Shown: piece by piece, positions 17,102 to 25,652 of the stretch
Layout of the letters: each line of letters begins with the position of its first letter
How positions within the stretch are numbered: the stretch's first letter is position 1
Assembly (NCBI RefSeq): GCF_002205635.1
Contig: NZ_NISJ01000002.1
Span: forward strand, 434,001 to 498,000
Length of the DNA: 64,000 nt
Source: Sphingopyxis witflariensis
GTDB taxonomy: Bacteria; Pseudomonadota; Alphaproteobacteria; Sphingomonadales; Sphingomonadaceae
Direction of reading: 5' to 3'
Translations under genes and position numbers: made by a program
The notes under the pieces: model-generated
The model's database searches: none
Seen by the model: only the letters and a program-made list of their open reading frames with translations
What the model was told of the DNA's origin: nothing

Positions 17102-17143
17102 GCCCGGCGCCGTCGACTTTCCGACGCCGCCGGGCTTATTTTT
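17102..17143 (+). terminator. Intrinsic terminator after flgA
   Basis: Arms 17102-17115 and 17122-17135 pair at 13 of 14 positions (GCCCGGCG...CGCCGGGC) around a 6-base loop, followed by TTATTTTTA. It separates flgA from the flgM promoter. Confidence 0.8.
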
Positions 17144-17163
17144 ACCTTTTTCTTACTCTTCGC

Positions 17164-17191
17164 CTTAATCGTCCGGCGCGGCGTCCGTTAA
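17164..17191 (+). promoter_or_regulatory. Putative FliA (sigma-28) promoter of flgM-flgN
   Basis: CTTAA (17164-17168), 15 bases, TCCGTTAA (17184-17191), the same architecture as the fliD and motA elements. It lies 52 bases upstream of the flgM ATG. Control of the anti-sigma gene by its own target sigma factor is the usual feedback arrangement. Confidence 0.65.
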
Positions 17192-17243
17192 ACCCCTTCG
17201 AACAAGGTCGTCACTTTTCTGACGGCACGACATGGAGGCGAAA

Positions 17244-17546
17244 ATGTCGGGTGACAGCAAGATTGGGCTGCAAGCCGTCAGCGGATATGTCCGCACCGGC
17301 GCGCCGCGTAAGATCGCCGGGGAAGCGGCGGCGCCGATGCGCGCGCCAACCCCAGCGCTCGCTGCACGGGATTCCCTTCCCGCGACGCGGTTGATCGGCC
17401 TTACCGGCGCACTCGCCGATCAAGATCCGACCATCGACGTGTCGCGCGTCGCGACGCTGCGCACCGCGATCGCGAATGGCAGCTATGCCGCCGATCCCGC
17501 AGTCATCGCCAAGGCGATGGTCCAATTCCATCGGGGCAACGCCTGA
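17244..17546 (+). CDS. flgM: Anti-sigma-28 factor FlgM
   Basis: A 100-residue protein. The C-terminal half DPTIDVSRVATLRTAIANGSYAADPAVIAKAMVQFH is the FlgM sigma-28-binding segment; the N-terminal half is low-complexity and presumably disordered. It holds FliA inactive until the hook is complete and FlgM is exported. The ATG at 17244 has GGAGG five bases upstream; an earlier ATG at 17232 lacks one. Its stop overlaps flgN (TGATG). Confidence 0.92.
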   Translation: MSGDSKIGLQAVSGYVRTGAPRKIAGEAAAPMRAPTPALAARDSLPATRLIGLTGALADQDPTIDVSRVATLRTAIANGSYAADPAVIAKAMVQFHRGNA

Positions 17547-17851
17547 TGCTGACGCAAATGGACGATGTGCAGCAAAAGCTCGACCATCTGATCGGCGCGC
17601 TTGACGGCCATGACGCCGGCGCGATCATCGCCGCGACCGAGGAGCTCGCGACCGCGGTCATCCTGATGCGCGGCGCGACCATCGCCGACGGCACCGAACA
17701 TCGCGCCCGCGCGCTGATGACCCAGACGCTCGCCCAGCTCGAGGCGGCTGCGATGCGCGTCAATATATTGAAGCATTGGACGCGTCAGAGGATTGACAAA
17801 GGCCATGCCCTTCGCGGCAGCCAGCCCCGGGGCATCGCACTAAGCTATTAA
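17546..17851 (+). CDS. flgN: FlgN-like flagellar export chaperone
   Basis: A 101-residue helical protein: an N-terminal amphipathic helix (VQQKLDHLIGALDG), a second (AIIAATEELATAVILM), and a third (RARALMTQTLAQLEAAAMRVNIL). The sequence alone is weakly diagnostic. Overlap with flgM (TGATG), size and helical pattern fit FlgN, the chaperone of FlgK and FlgL, both encoded in this locus. Confidence 0.7.
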   Translation: MLTQMDDVQQKLDHLIGALDGHDAGAIIAATEELATAVILMRGATIADGTEHRARALMTQTLAQLEAAAMRVNILKHWTRQRIDKGHALRGSQPRGIALSY

Positions 17852-17882
17852 TAATAGACATTTTTGTGTCGTAATCCAAAAA

Positions 17883-17898
17883 TGGCACGATGATTGCT
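17883..17898 (+). promoter_or_regulatory. Sigma-54 promoter of the flagellar transglycosylase gene
   Basis: TGGCACG-ATGA-TTGCT is a full match to the -24/-12 consensus. The predicted start near 17909 lies 21 bases before the ATG at 17930. flhA overlaps the end of this gene, and fliA overlaps flhA, so the promoter probably drives all three. Confidence 0.85.
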
Positions 17899-17929
17899 TT
17901 TGGTCTGCTGAACCAGCGGAACCAAAATC

Positions 17930-18760
17930 ATGTATGCAATCAACGACCCTGCCCAAAGCTCCCGCGTCGCCGCACCCGTATTGAGTGCGGTGCAAAATGC
18001 GTCGGCGCGATCGGGCATCGACTTCAACTATCTGTTCGATGTCGCGCGCGTCGAAAGCGCCTATAATCCGACCGCGAAAGCGGCGACCTCGTCGGCGCGC
18101 GGATTGTTCCAATTCACCCGGCAGACCTGGCTGGCGACGCTGCGGAAGCACGGCGCCGATCATGGCATGGCGTGGGCCGCCGACGCGATCGGCCGCGACG
18201 CATCGGGCCGTTTGTCGGTTTCCGACCCGGCGCTCCGCCAGCAGATTCTCGACCTGCGCGACGATCCGGCCGCCTCGTCGAGCATGGCCGCCGCGCTCAC
18301 CGCCGACAACCGCGACCATCTGGAAAGCCGGATCGGCCGCACGGCCGAGCCCGTCGATCTGTATCTCGCCCATTTCCTCGGCAGCGGCGGCGCGGTCGAA
18401 TTTCTGTCGGCGATGAACGCAAACCCCGACCAGCCCGGCGCATCGATGATGCCCGAGGCCGCGGCGGCGAACCGTTCGGTTTTCTATGCCCCCGACGGCA
18501 GCATGCGCAGCCTCGCGGACATCCGCGAGCGCTTTCGCGTCAAGCTTGAGGACGGCGGCAAGGCCGAGAATATCAAGATTGTGCCCGCCGCTAGCTGGCA
18601 AATGGCGGCGAACAGCACCGCGAGCGCCGCTGGCAGTGTCGGCGGCGGACGCCCGCCGCTGCAGATGATGGATATCCAGCCGATGCCACGGAAATTGTCG
18701 ATGGGCTTTGCCGCAGATGCCTATCGGCGACTTGCCAATATGTCGGGAGGCGCCTCATGA
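17930..18760 (+). CDS. Flagellar-associated lytic transglycosylase (SltF-type)
   Basis: A 276-residue protein with an SLT domain in the first half: FDVARVESAYNPTAKAATSSARGLFQFTRQTW, with catalytic Glu at residue 42, and VDLYLAHFLGSGGAVEFL further on. The domain cleaves peptidoglycan glycan strands to let the rod pass. A C-terminal extension of roughly 110 residues shows no recognisable domain. No clear signal peptide is seen, so export may use the flagellar route or an unrecognised signal. Context (sigma-54 promoter, overlap with flhA, a FlgJ lacking its muramidase) supports a flagellar role. Confidence 0.85.
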   Translation: MYAINDPAQSSRVAAPVLSAVQNASARSGIDFNYLFDVARVESAYNPTAKAATSSARGLFQFTRQTWLATLRKHGADHGMAWAADAIGRDASGRLSVSDPALRQQILDLRDDPAASSSMAAALTADNRDHLESRIGRTAEPVDLYLAHFLGSGGAVEFLSAMNANPDQPGASMMPEAAAANRSVFYAPDGSMRSLADIRERFRVKLEDGGKAENIKIVPAASWQMAANSTASAAGSVGGGRPPLQMMDIQPMPRKLSMGFAADAYRRLANMSGGAS

Positions 18761-20880
18761 CCGCAGGCTTCAACCTCCGCAGCCTCGGCCCCATGGTGGG
18801 CGCCGCGGTATTGCCCGCCGGGATGCTCATTCTCGTCGGCTTGATGGTGATCCCGGTATCGCCGCTGATCCTCGATATCAGCTTTGTCGCCAATATCATG
18901 GTCAGCCTCGCGATCCTGATGGTCGCGCTGTCGGCGGCCAAGCCGCTCGATTTCTCGTCCTTTCCGACCGTGCTGCTGCTCGCGACGCTGTTTCGCCTCG
19001 CGCTCAACGTCGCCTCGACGCGCGTCGTGCTCGTCCATGGCCATGAAGGCACCGCGTCAGCCGGGCACGTCATCGAAGCCTTTGGTCAGGTGCTGATCGG
19101 CGGCGACTATGTCGTCGGCCTGTTCGTTTTCGTCGTGCTGATGATCATCAACATGGTCGTCATCACCAAGGGCGCCGGGCGCGTGTCCGAAGTGTCGGCA
19201 CGCTTCACCCTGGACGCACTTCCCGGCAAGCAGATGGCAATTGACGCCGACCTCAACGCCGGGCTGCTCAGCCCCGAAGAAGCCAAGGCGCGCCGCGTTG
19301 AAGTCGCGACCGAGGCCGATTTCTACGGCTCGATGGACGGTGCGTCGAAGTTCGTGAAGGGCGACGCGATCGCGGGCCTGCTGATCCTGTTCGTCAACAT
19401 CGTCGGCGGTTTGATCCTCGGCATTTTCAGCCACGGCCTCAGCTTTTCGGAAGCTGGCGCGACCTATGTCACGCTCGCCATCGGCGATGCGCTCGTCGCG
19501 CAGATACCGGCATTGCTGCTGTCGATCGCCGCCGCGTCGATCGTCACCCGCGTCACCTCACCGCTGAACCTCAGCGATCAGATCGGCAGCCAGTTCGCCT
19601 CGCCGCAGGTGTGGATGGCGGTCGGTGCGATCCTGTTCATCCTCGGCCTCGTCCCCGCAATGCCCCAGATGCTGGTCCTGCCCGCCGCCGCGATTGCGCT
19701 GGGACTTGGCTGGCACCTCAAGCGCGCCGCCGCCGAAATCGCCGCCGCGCCAGAACCCGTCGCCGCGGCGCCCGACCCGCATCATATCGATTGGGCCGAC
19801 GTCAGCGATGCGAGCGCCTGCCAGCTCGAAATCGGCTATGCGCTCGTCGCGCTCGTCGACGAACGCAAGGGCGCGCCGCTGATGGGCCGGATCACCGGCA
19901 TCCGTAAGCAATTGTCGAAGGAACTGGGCTTTGTCGTCCCCGCGGTGAAGGTGAGCGACGATCTGTCGCTGCCCGGCAACGTCTATCGCATTTCAGTCGC
20001 CGGGGTGATCGTCGGAGAGGACGAAGTATACCCCAATGAAATGCTCGCGCTCGATTCGGGTGACCTCGTCACCAAGGTCGCCGGACGGGCGTGCAAGGAT
20101 CCGACCTTCGGACTCGACGCGCTGTGGATTTCCAAGGCGTTGCAAAATGACGCGATCGCGGCGGGCTATACCGTCGTCGATCCGGCGACCGTCGTCGCGA
20201 CCCACCTCAACAACAGCATCGTCGGATCGGCATCAGACCTGTTCGGCATCGACGATGCGCAGGCGCTGATCGACAATCTGAAGATTCACTATCCGCAACT
20301 TGCCCAGAATCTCAGCCCGCAAAATTATGCGCTGCCGCGCATCGCCAGCCTGTGCAAATCACTGCTCATCGAACGCGTTCCGCTGCGCGATTTCCGCAAG
20401 ATCGCCGAGGCGATGGTATCGCTGGCGTCGCAGCAGCTCGGCGAGGCCGATCTGGTCGAGGCGGTACGCCAGCGCATCGGTGCGCTGATCGTCCAGACGA
20501 TCGTGCCGAGCCGCATGCCCCTGCCCGTCGTGACCTTCAGCCCCGAGATCGAAATGCTGCTCAACCAGGCGGTGCGGGCGAACCCGGGCGCCGAATGGCC
20601 ATTCGAACATGGCATGGCGATGAAGATCATTGGCGAGGTCGGCCAGGCCGTCGAGCCGCTGCTGCTTCAGACGCGCAGCTTTGCCCTCGTCGCCTCGCCA
20701 ATCTGCCGCTCGGCTTTGTCGCGGCTGGTCCGCGCAACATTCCCCGACGTCGCGGTCATTTCCTACCTCGAGATACCGGCAACCAAAGCGACCGAGATCG
20801 TCGCGACGATCGGCGGCGAAGTCCCGCGCCTAACCCGTGATGAGAACGCTCAGATGGAGGACGAATTGCATGAGAATTGA
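18757..20880 (+). CDS. flhA: Flagellar export apparatus protein FlhA
   Basis: A 707-residue protein. About eight membrane helices in the first 310 residues include the FHIPEP region (VNIMVSLAILMVALSAAKPLDFSSFPTVLLLATLFRLALNVASTRVVL, and GRVSEVSARFTLDALPGKQMAIDADLNAGLL), followed by the large cytoplasmic ring domain with LSPQNYALPRIASLCKSLLIERVPLRDFRKI. It forms the nonameric export ring that docks substrates and chaperones. The start overlaps the transglycosylase stop (ATGA), and the end overlaps fliA by 11 bases. Confidence 0.97.
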   Translation: MTAGFNLRSLGPMVGAAVLPAGMLILVGLMVIPVSPLILDISFVANIMVSLAILMVALSAAKPLDFSSFPTVLLLATLFRLALNVASTRVVLVHGHEGTASAGHVIEAFGQVLIGGDYVVGLFVFVVLMIINMVVITKGAGRVSEVSARFTLDALPGKQMAIDADLNAGLLSPEEAKARRVEVATEADFYGSMDGASKFVKGDAIAGLLILFVNIVGGLILGIFSHGLSFSEAGATYVTLAIGDALVAQIPALLLSIAAASIVTRVTSPLNLSDQIGSQFASPQVWMAVGAILFILGLVPAMPQMLVLPAAAIALGLGWHLKRAAAEIAAAPEPVAAAPDPHHIDWADVSDASACQLEIGYALVALVDERKGAPLMGRITGIRKQLSKELGFVVPAVKVSDDLSLPGNVYRISVAGVIVGEDEVYPNEMLALDSGDLVTKVAGRACKDPTFGLDALWISKALQNDAIAAGYTVVDPATVVATHLNNSIVGSASDLFGIDDAQALIDNLKIHYPQLAQNLSPQNYALPRIASLCKSLLIERVPLRDFRKIAEAMVSLASQQLGEADLVEAVRQRIGALIVQTIVPSRMPLPVVTFSPEIEMLLNQAVRANPGAEWPFEHGMAMKIIGEVGQAVEPLLLQTRSFALVASPICRSALSRLVRATFPDVAVISYLEIPATKATEIVATIGGEVPRLTRDENAQMEDELHEN

Positions 20881-21616
20881 GCCCGCCGAGCAATTTGCCG
20901 GCGCCGCTGCCCGCGCGCTGCGTCCCCATGGCTATGCCGACAGCGTCGATACGCTGGTCGCGGAGCACGCGCCGCTGGTACGCAAGATCGCCTGGCAGGT
21001 ATTCTCCCGCGTGGCGCGGACAAGCGAACTCGACGATCTGATCCAGACCGGGCTGATCGCGCTGATCGAGGCGAGCCGTCATTATGAAGAACGCGGCTTT
21101 GCCTTTACCACCTATGCCACGACCCGCATCCGCGGCGCGATGATCGACCAGCTGCGCCGCGAGGCCGATGTCGGCCGATCGGCGATGGTCGCGAACAAGC
21201 GGATCCAGGCGATGCGCAAGACGCTGGAACAACAGCTGATGCGCGCACCGTGCACGGCCGAAATGGCGGCGGCGCTCGACCTGTCGGCCGAGGACTATTT
21301 TGCGCTCGAACGCAGCGCGACCCACGGTCGCTCGACCTCACTCGATGAAATGATGGATGGCGGGGATTTTCTGGTCGCCGACAGCGGCGGCGATGCCAGC
21401 GACCAATGCGAGCAGGAAGATATGCTCAAGGCGTTGCAGCAATGCATCGGCCAGCTGTCCGACCGCGAGCAGATGGTGCTCCAGCTATATTTTTTCGAGG
21501 AACTGAATTTGCAGGAGATCGGCCTGACGCTGGACGTCAGTGCCGCGCGTATCTGTCAGATCAAGCGCGAAGCGATGGCCAAGGTCGATCGCATGATGCG
21601 CGAGATGACCGATTGA
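20870..21616 (+). CDS. fliA: Flagellar RNA polymerase sigma-28 factor FliA
   Basis: A 248-residue sigma-70-family protein. Region 2 reads ELDDLIQTGLIALIEASRHYEERGFAFTTYATTRIRGAMIDQLR and region 4 reads LSDREQMVLQLYFFEELNLQEIGLTLDVSAARICQIKREAM. The ATG at 20870 follows GGAGG by nine bases and lies inside the end of flhA. It recognises the CTTAA-N15-NCCGTTAA elements found before fliD, motA and flgM (inferred) and is inhibited by FlgM encoded 3 kb upstream. Confidence 0.95.
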   Translation: MRIEPAEQFAGAAARALRPHGYADSVDTLVAEHAPLVRKIAWQVFSRVARTSELDDLIQTGLIALIEASRHYEERGFAFTTYATTRIRGAMIDQLRREADVGRSAMVANKRIQAMRKTLEQQLMRAPCTAEMAAALDLSAEDYFALERSATHGRSTSLDEMMDGGDFLVADSGGDASDQCEQEDMLKALQQCIGQLSDREQMVLQLYFFEELNLQEIGLTLDVSAARICQIKREAMAKVDRMMREMTD

Positions 21617-21693
21617 TCCGGCGTTCATCAATGGCGTGCCGGGCATCGGTGACGCGCCGGGCGACCGCCATTGACGCGGCCCAACGGGAAAAA

Positions 21694-22209
21694 TCAGGCC
21701 GCGCGCGGCTGACCTTCCTGCCAGGCGGCGCCGATGATTTCAAAATAGGTGGCCATGCGTTCAGCACCACTCTCGGTCAGCCGGACGATCGATCGCCGCC
21801 GATCGCGCGCGTCGATGCTGCGCTTGGCAAGGCCATGCGTTTCGAGCGCGCCGATCATCCGAAGACCGGACGACAAGGGAACGCCCGCACCTGTCGCGAG
21901 GTCGCTGGCGCTCAGTTCGCGGCCGTGCGTCTTGGCCAACATCAGGTCGAGCATCATGTCCCATGCCGGCCCCGTCAGCGGGGCGCCGCCGAAATGACTT
22001 TTGCGCGTCCGTCGCATCTGGATGTTGAAAGCCACCTGGTTCGCCAGAGCCGGACGCGGTACGCCGATCCGCAATGCCTGCGCATCGCGAGCCTGTCCGA
22101 GTTCGTCCATGACGACCGGCGCGTCGCTCCCGCGGCTCGCCAGCATTTCGTGGATCTGGTCGATGCGCGACTTGATCTCGGCAATTTCTTGGTTTGAAAA
22201 TTGCTGCAT
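21694..22209 (-). CDS. MarR-family winged-helix regulator
   Basis: A 171-residue protein. The C-terminal half shows the winged helix: SASDLATGAGVPLSSGLRMIGALETHGLAKRSIDARDRRRSIVRLTESGAERM, where DxRxR is the wing. The N-terminal about 60 residues are helical. It lies convergent with fliA; a 9-bp inverted repeat (TCAATGGCG...CGCCATTGA) in the gap may terminate both. No adjacent divergent target gene is seen, so its regulon is unknown. Confidence 0.75.
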   Translation of the reverse strand: MQQFSNQEIAEIKSRIDQIHEMLASRGSDAPVVMDELGQARDAQALRIGVPRPALANQVAFNIQMRRTRKSHFGGAPLTGPAWDMMLDLMLAKTHGRELSASDLATGAGVPLSSGLRMIGALETHGLAKRSIDARDRRRSIVRLTESGAERMATYFEIIGAAWQEGQPRAA

Positions 22210-22239
22210 TTGATGAAGCCCCCTCGGGCGCAGCCCATG

Positions 22240-22653
22240 CTACGCCCTAACCTCACCCCTCCGTTTCGCCGACCCCGATGCATAAAGAATGACAAGGAGG
22301 ATCGGGTAGGAAATATACATTGAAAGCAGCGCATAAGGGCGCTCCAATATCTCCGAAAACATCAGCTTCTGAACATGGCCGAAAATCGCGATCAATTGCC
22401 AACCGGTAATCCAGTATGGCCAGAAACGATGCGTTTTCAATGCGATGAACCAGAAACTCATCAACGCAAATACGTCGATGACGAAGATCTGGGTTTCAAT
22501 GTTGGTCCATTCCGGATGGGGTACCAAAACACTGGTGAAGACCGAGGCGAGCAGCGCGGTATACGCTGCCCACCGCTCCAACCGGCCGCCGCGCCACATG
22601 GCGACGGCGACCGTCATGAGCAGCACGCCATAATAGGCCGCCACGGTCCACAT
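22240..22653 (-). CDS. Small integral membrane protein, function unknown
   Basis: A 137-residue protein with about four hydrophobic segments (3-20, 30-45, 55-75, 110-128), aromatic residues at the interfaces (THRFWPYWITGWQ), and a short basic C-terminus (SAKRRGEVRA). No family motif is recognised. It follows an unknown gene and a LuxR-type gene on the same strand with gaps of 27 and 60 bases and may form a three-gene unit with them. Confidence 0.6.
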   Translation of the reverse strand: MWTVAAYYGVLLMTVAVAMWRGGRLERWAAYTALLASVFTSVLVPHPEWTNIETQIFVIDVFALMSFWFIALKTHRFWPYWITGWQLIAIFGHVQKLMFSEILERPYALLSMYISYPILLVILYASGSAKRRGEVRA

Positions 22654-22680
22654 CTAACTTGTCCGCCTTCTGTCGATCGG

Positions 22681-23061
22681 TCAGGACGCCTTGGCGAACG
22701 ACGGCGTCACGACGTCGGCCAGGGCCTGGTCGTTGCTGCCTTCGTCGCTCAGCATCCCGCTCGGCGGTTTCACCCCGGCGCCGAACATCCGCGTGCCCAG
22801 ACCAACCTCTTTCTGCGTGACGGTCAGCGCCAGATGCGCGTCGGTCAAAAGCTGGCGCACCTCACCCGCCGCTGCGAGCGCATGTGCAACCTTGCCCATC
22901 GCAGTCTGGCCGACGATCGCCGACATGTTGGTGTCGCGCCGCGCCGTTGGCAAAGTCGCCGCCAGCCGGGCGATACAAATCATCGCTTCATCGAGGGCGT
23001 CTTCGGCCTGATGCAGTTCGGATGCGATCTTCTTCGCCGCAGAAACTCGTTCGTTCAGCAT
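22681..23061 (-). CDS. Helical protein of unknown function
   Basis: A 126-residue soluble, mostly helical protein (RVSAAKKIASELHQAEDALDEAMICIARLAATL; GKVAHALAAAGEVRQLLTDAHLALTVTQKEVGLG). The ATG at 23061 is chosen because AAGGG precedes it at suitable distance; a longer in-frame reading starts at 23121 and would begin at the end of the LuxR gene. No known domain is recognised. Helix pattern resembles small chaperone-like proteins, but no FliA or sigma-54 element precedes it. Confidence 0.6.
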   Translation of the reverse strand: MLNERVSAAKKIASELHQAEDALDEAMICIARLAATLPTARRDTNMSAIVGQTAMGKVAHALAAAGEVRQLLTDAHLALTVTQKEVGLGTRMFGAGVKPPSGMLSDEGSNDQALADVVTPSFAKAS

Positions 23062-23121
23062 GGTCTTATCCCTTGAAAAGAGAATGCTAACGGACCCCCC
23101 CGCAGCATCTCGCCTCGACAT

Positions 23122-23601
23122 TCACTTCAGAACGCGGCCGAGTCCGACAAGGATTGAATAGAGAGCGGAGAAGGCCAAAATGGTCGCAAATGCGATCAGA
23201 ATCGGCCAGATAATCCTTTCCAACAACCCATGCCGGTTGACCGGCTGGGACGCGGTCGGAAATGGCGAACCGATATCAAATATTCGCTTAAACGAACTGC
23301 GCCCCACATCCGCATCGGCGGGGGGGGCATCGCTGCCTAGGTCGATCAATTGATATGTCAAAGGTTGATAAGGGGTAACATCGTCGAAGACGCCATGCGC
23401 GGCCAGGATTCTGGATGCCTCTATTCTATTGGAAACATTCAATTTTTTTAATGATCGCCGCACCCGCTCGTCGACCGTATGGGGTGACACGCCCATGATA
23501 CGGGCAATTTGCTTGGAATTTTTATGCTCGAAAACATGCCGCAGCGTTTCAATTTGCGCGGCCGAAAGGAGACTGATGTAATTGTCTGGGTCGCCTTGCA
23601 C
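23122..23601 (-). CDS. LuxR-type HTH regulator with C-terminal membrane helix
   Basis: A 159-residue protein. The N-terminal GerE/LuxR helix-turn-helix is clear: LSAAQIETLRHVFEHKNSKQIARIMGVSPHTVDERVRRSLKKLNVSNRIEASRIL (about residues 12-66). A linker of about 60 residues follows, then one membrane helix IIWPILIAFATILAFSALYSILVGL near 130-154. There is no receiver domain. The architecture suggests a DNA-binding protein tethered to the inner membrane. The start is a GTG without a strong ribosome site. It is divergent from the efflux operon at 23970. Confidence 0.75.
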   Translation of the reverse strand: MQGDPDNYISLLSAAQIETLRHVFEHKNSKQIARIMGVSPHTVDERVRRSLKKLNVSNRIEASRILAAHGVFDDVTPYQPLTYQLIDLGSDAPPADADVGRSSFKRIFDIGSPFPTASQPVNRHGLLERIIWPILIAFATILAFSALYSILVGLGRVLK

Positions 23602-23969
23602 GGCGCCCGGAATAGAGCATCACGAGTCGAAATCAAGTTGGGTAAACGGGCGATTCATATGCGCGGTGCCATGACGCTCTATCCGACATGCCCCGAAAAG
23701 AGACGCACACGCGCTGCCGCAAGCGACTGGCAAGGTTCCAAACGCCCGCCCGGGGCCCGGTTTCGGTTGAATATCCTTGGGCATTTTCTTGCAATTTCGG
23801 CTCGAAACACCGCCCATGCCGAGCTATTGTGCAGCGCGCCAAAGCCGCGATGACACGCATTCGGTCGTGGGCTGGCGGAGGAGACGAAGGATTCAGCCGA
23901 TGCCCGTCCTGCCGCGCGCCCAGATCAACGGCGTCGATCATGCCGACCTCGACAATCTGCACGCCCCCC
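23602..23969. other. Intergenic region between LuxR-type gene and efflux operon
   Basis: 368 bases between divergent genes. Overlapping open frames occur on both strands but none shows a ribosome site or recognisable product. It presumably carries both promoters; no confident operator or promoter element was identified. Confidence 0.5.
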
Positions 23970-25652
23970 ATGGCTGATCCGGCGAACAGCAGTCCCACGC
24001 CGGGCGGCTATATCTTCAAGCCGCACGAACGACCGATGATGCCGGGATCGCCCGCAAACCCCGACCATCCGGCCTCGCGCAAATTCGCCTATTTCCTGAT
24101 CGGGGCCTATCTGGGCATCGTCGGCGGTTTCCAGAACGGCCTGCTGCTAGCCAATCTGACCGCGCTCCAGGGACATCTCGACCTGACCCCGGTCGATGCC
24201 GGCTGGGTCACCGCCACTTATAGCATGACCAATGCGTGCATGAGCATCCTGCTGTTCAAGGCGCGCCAGCAATTCGGCATCCAGCGCTTCGTACGCGCGG
24301 TCATGCTGGCGCTTCTGCTCGCCAACTTCCTCCAGCTGTTCGACGCCGGTTACCGGATGGAGTTGGTCGCGCGCGGGGTATCGGGCGTCGCGGCGAGCGG
24401 CCTTTCCACGCTGGCGATCTTTTATCTGATGCAGGGCGTACCCGCCAAAGCGCGGCTCGGCGGATTGCTGATAGGTATCGGCCTGACACAGGTTGCGCTG
24501 CCCTTCGCGCGTGCCATCTCACCGCTTTTGCTCGCCGACGGTGACGTCACCAATTTGTTCGTGTTGCAATTTGCACTCTCGCTCGTCGCGGTGGGGCTGG
24601 TCAACATCCTCCATCTGCCGCCGGGCGAGACGATCCGTTCGTTCGAAAAACTCGATCTCGTCACCTTTCCGCTGCTCGCCGCCGGGGTCGGATTGCTGTG
24701 CGCCTTTCTGATTCAGGGCCGGATTATATGGTGGTCGACGCCGTGGCTCGGCGGCGCGCTGGCGGCGGCGCTCCTCCTGATCGGTGTCGCGTTCCTGATC
24801 GAGCATAACCGCGCCAACCCGATGCTGCACACGCGCTGGATGGGCAGCCGCGACCTGCTGAAATTCGCGCTGGCCGGCGCTTTCGTGCGCGTTCTCCTGT
24901 CCGAGCAGAGTTTCGGCTCGACCGGGCTGCTGTCAGCGCTCGGCATGGTGAACGACCAGCTTGTCACCTATTATACGCTGCTGACGCTCGCGACATTGTT
25001 TGGCGCCATCCTCGCCGTGGCGCGGCTCGATCCCAACGATCTCCGGCGGCCGACGCTCATCTCGCTGGCCGTCATCGCGGTCGCCGCCTTCGCCGACACC
25101 CATTCGGGCCTACTGACCCGTCCCGCCAACCTTTACCTGACGCAGGCCGCGCTCGCCTTTGCCGCCGTCTATTTCATGGGACCGATGCTGATGGAGGGCT
25201 TCGTGCGCGCGCTGGCCAAAGGGCCATCCTATGTGATCAGCTTCCTCGCGCTGTTCAACCTCTCGCAAACCCTCGGTGGTCTTGCCGGGGTCGCAGCGCT
25301 TTCGGCTTTTCATACGCTGCGGACCAAAGCGCATCTGATGATGCTGGGACAAAGCATATCGACCAGCAACCCCGGGGTCGCCAAGGCGATCAACGACCTG
25401 GCCGCGAGCATGAGCGGAACAATGACCGACCCCGCGCTGCGCAGCGCGACTGCGGGCGCTATGGTGGTGCAGGAAGCGGCGCGCGAGGCGGCGATCCTGG
25501 CCTTTAACGATGTGTTTTTCGTGATCGGAACCGGGGCTTCGCTGGCCTTCCTGATCATGGCGGCGCGCTGGCTGTACGATCGCACGCGCGGCTTCAATCC
25601 GCTGGCCAAGGAACTGGAGGCGCTTCAGAAGATGATGACGAGAAACCAATGA
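23970..25652 (+). CDS. MFS efflux transporter (DHA2-like)
   Basis: A 560-residue membrane protein with about fourteen hydrophobic segments, the topology of DHA2-type drug/proton antiporters (FAYFLIGAYLGIVGGFQNGLLLANLTALQGHLDLTPVDAGWVTATYSM at the N-terminus). The frame is open upstream, but the ATG at 23970 begins the recognisable protein. It is followed by a HlyD-type adaptor (ATGA overlap) and an outer-membrane channel, so it works in a tripartite envelope-spanning exporter. Substrate is unknown; aromatic or fusaric-acid-like compounds are common for such sets. Confidence 0.85.
   Translation: MADPANSSPTPGGYIFKPHERPMMPGSPANPDHPASRKFAYFLIGAYLGIVGGFQNGLLLANLTALQGHLDLTPVDAGWVTATYSMTNACMSILLFKARQQFGIQRFVRAVMLALLLANFLQLFDAGYRMELVARGVSGVAASGLSTLAIFYLMQGVPAKARLGGLLIGIGLTQVALPFARAISPLLLADGDVTNLFVLQFALSLVAVGLVNILHLPPGETIRSFEKLDLVTFPLLAAGVGLLCAFLIQGRIIWWSTPWLGGALAAALLLIGVAFLIEHNRANPMLHTRWMGSRDLLKFALAGAFVRVLLSEQSFGSTGLLSALGMVNDQLVTYYTLLTLATLFGAILAVARLDPNDLRRPTLISLAVIAVAAFADTHSGLLTRPANLYLTQAALAFAAVYFMGPMLMEGFVRALAKGPSYVISFLALFNLSQTLGGLAGVAALSAFHTLRTKAHLMMLGQSISTSNPGVAKAINDLAASMSGTMTDPALRSATAGAMVVQEAAREAAILAFNDVFFVIGTGASLAFLIMAARWLYDRTRGFNPLAKELEALQKMMTRNQ

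Noticed and set aside
22681..23121. FliA-type promoter before the unknown helical gene (TCCGTTAG near 23080)
   Set aside because: No CTTAA/CTCAA element occurs 15 bases upstream, so the match is only to a -10-like hexamer.
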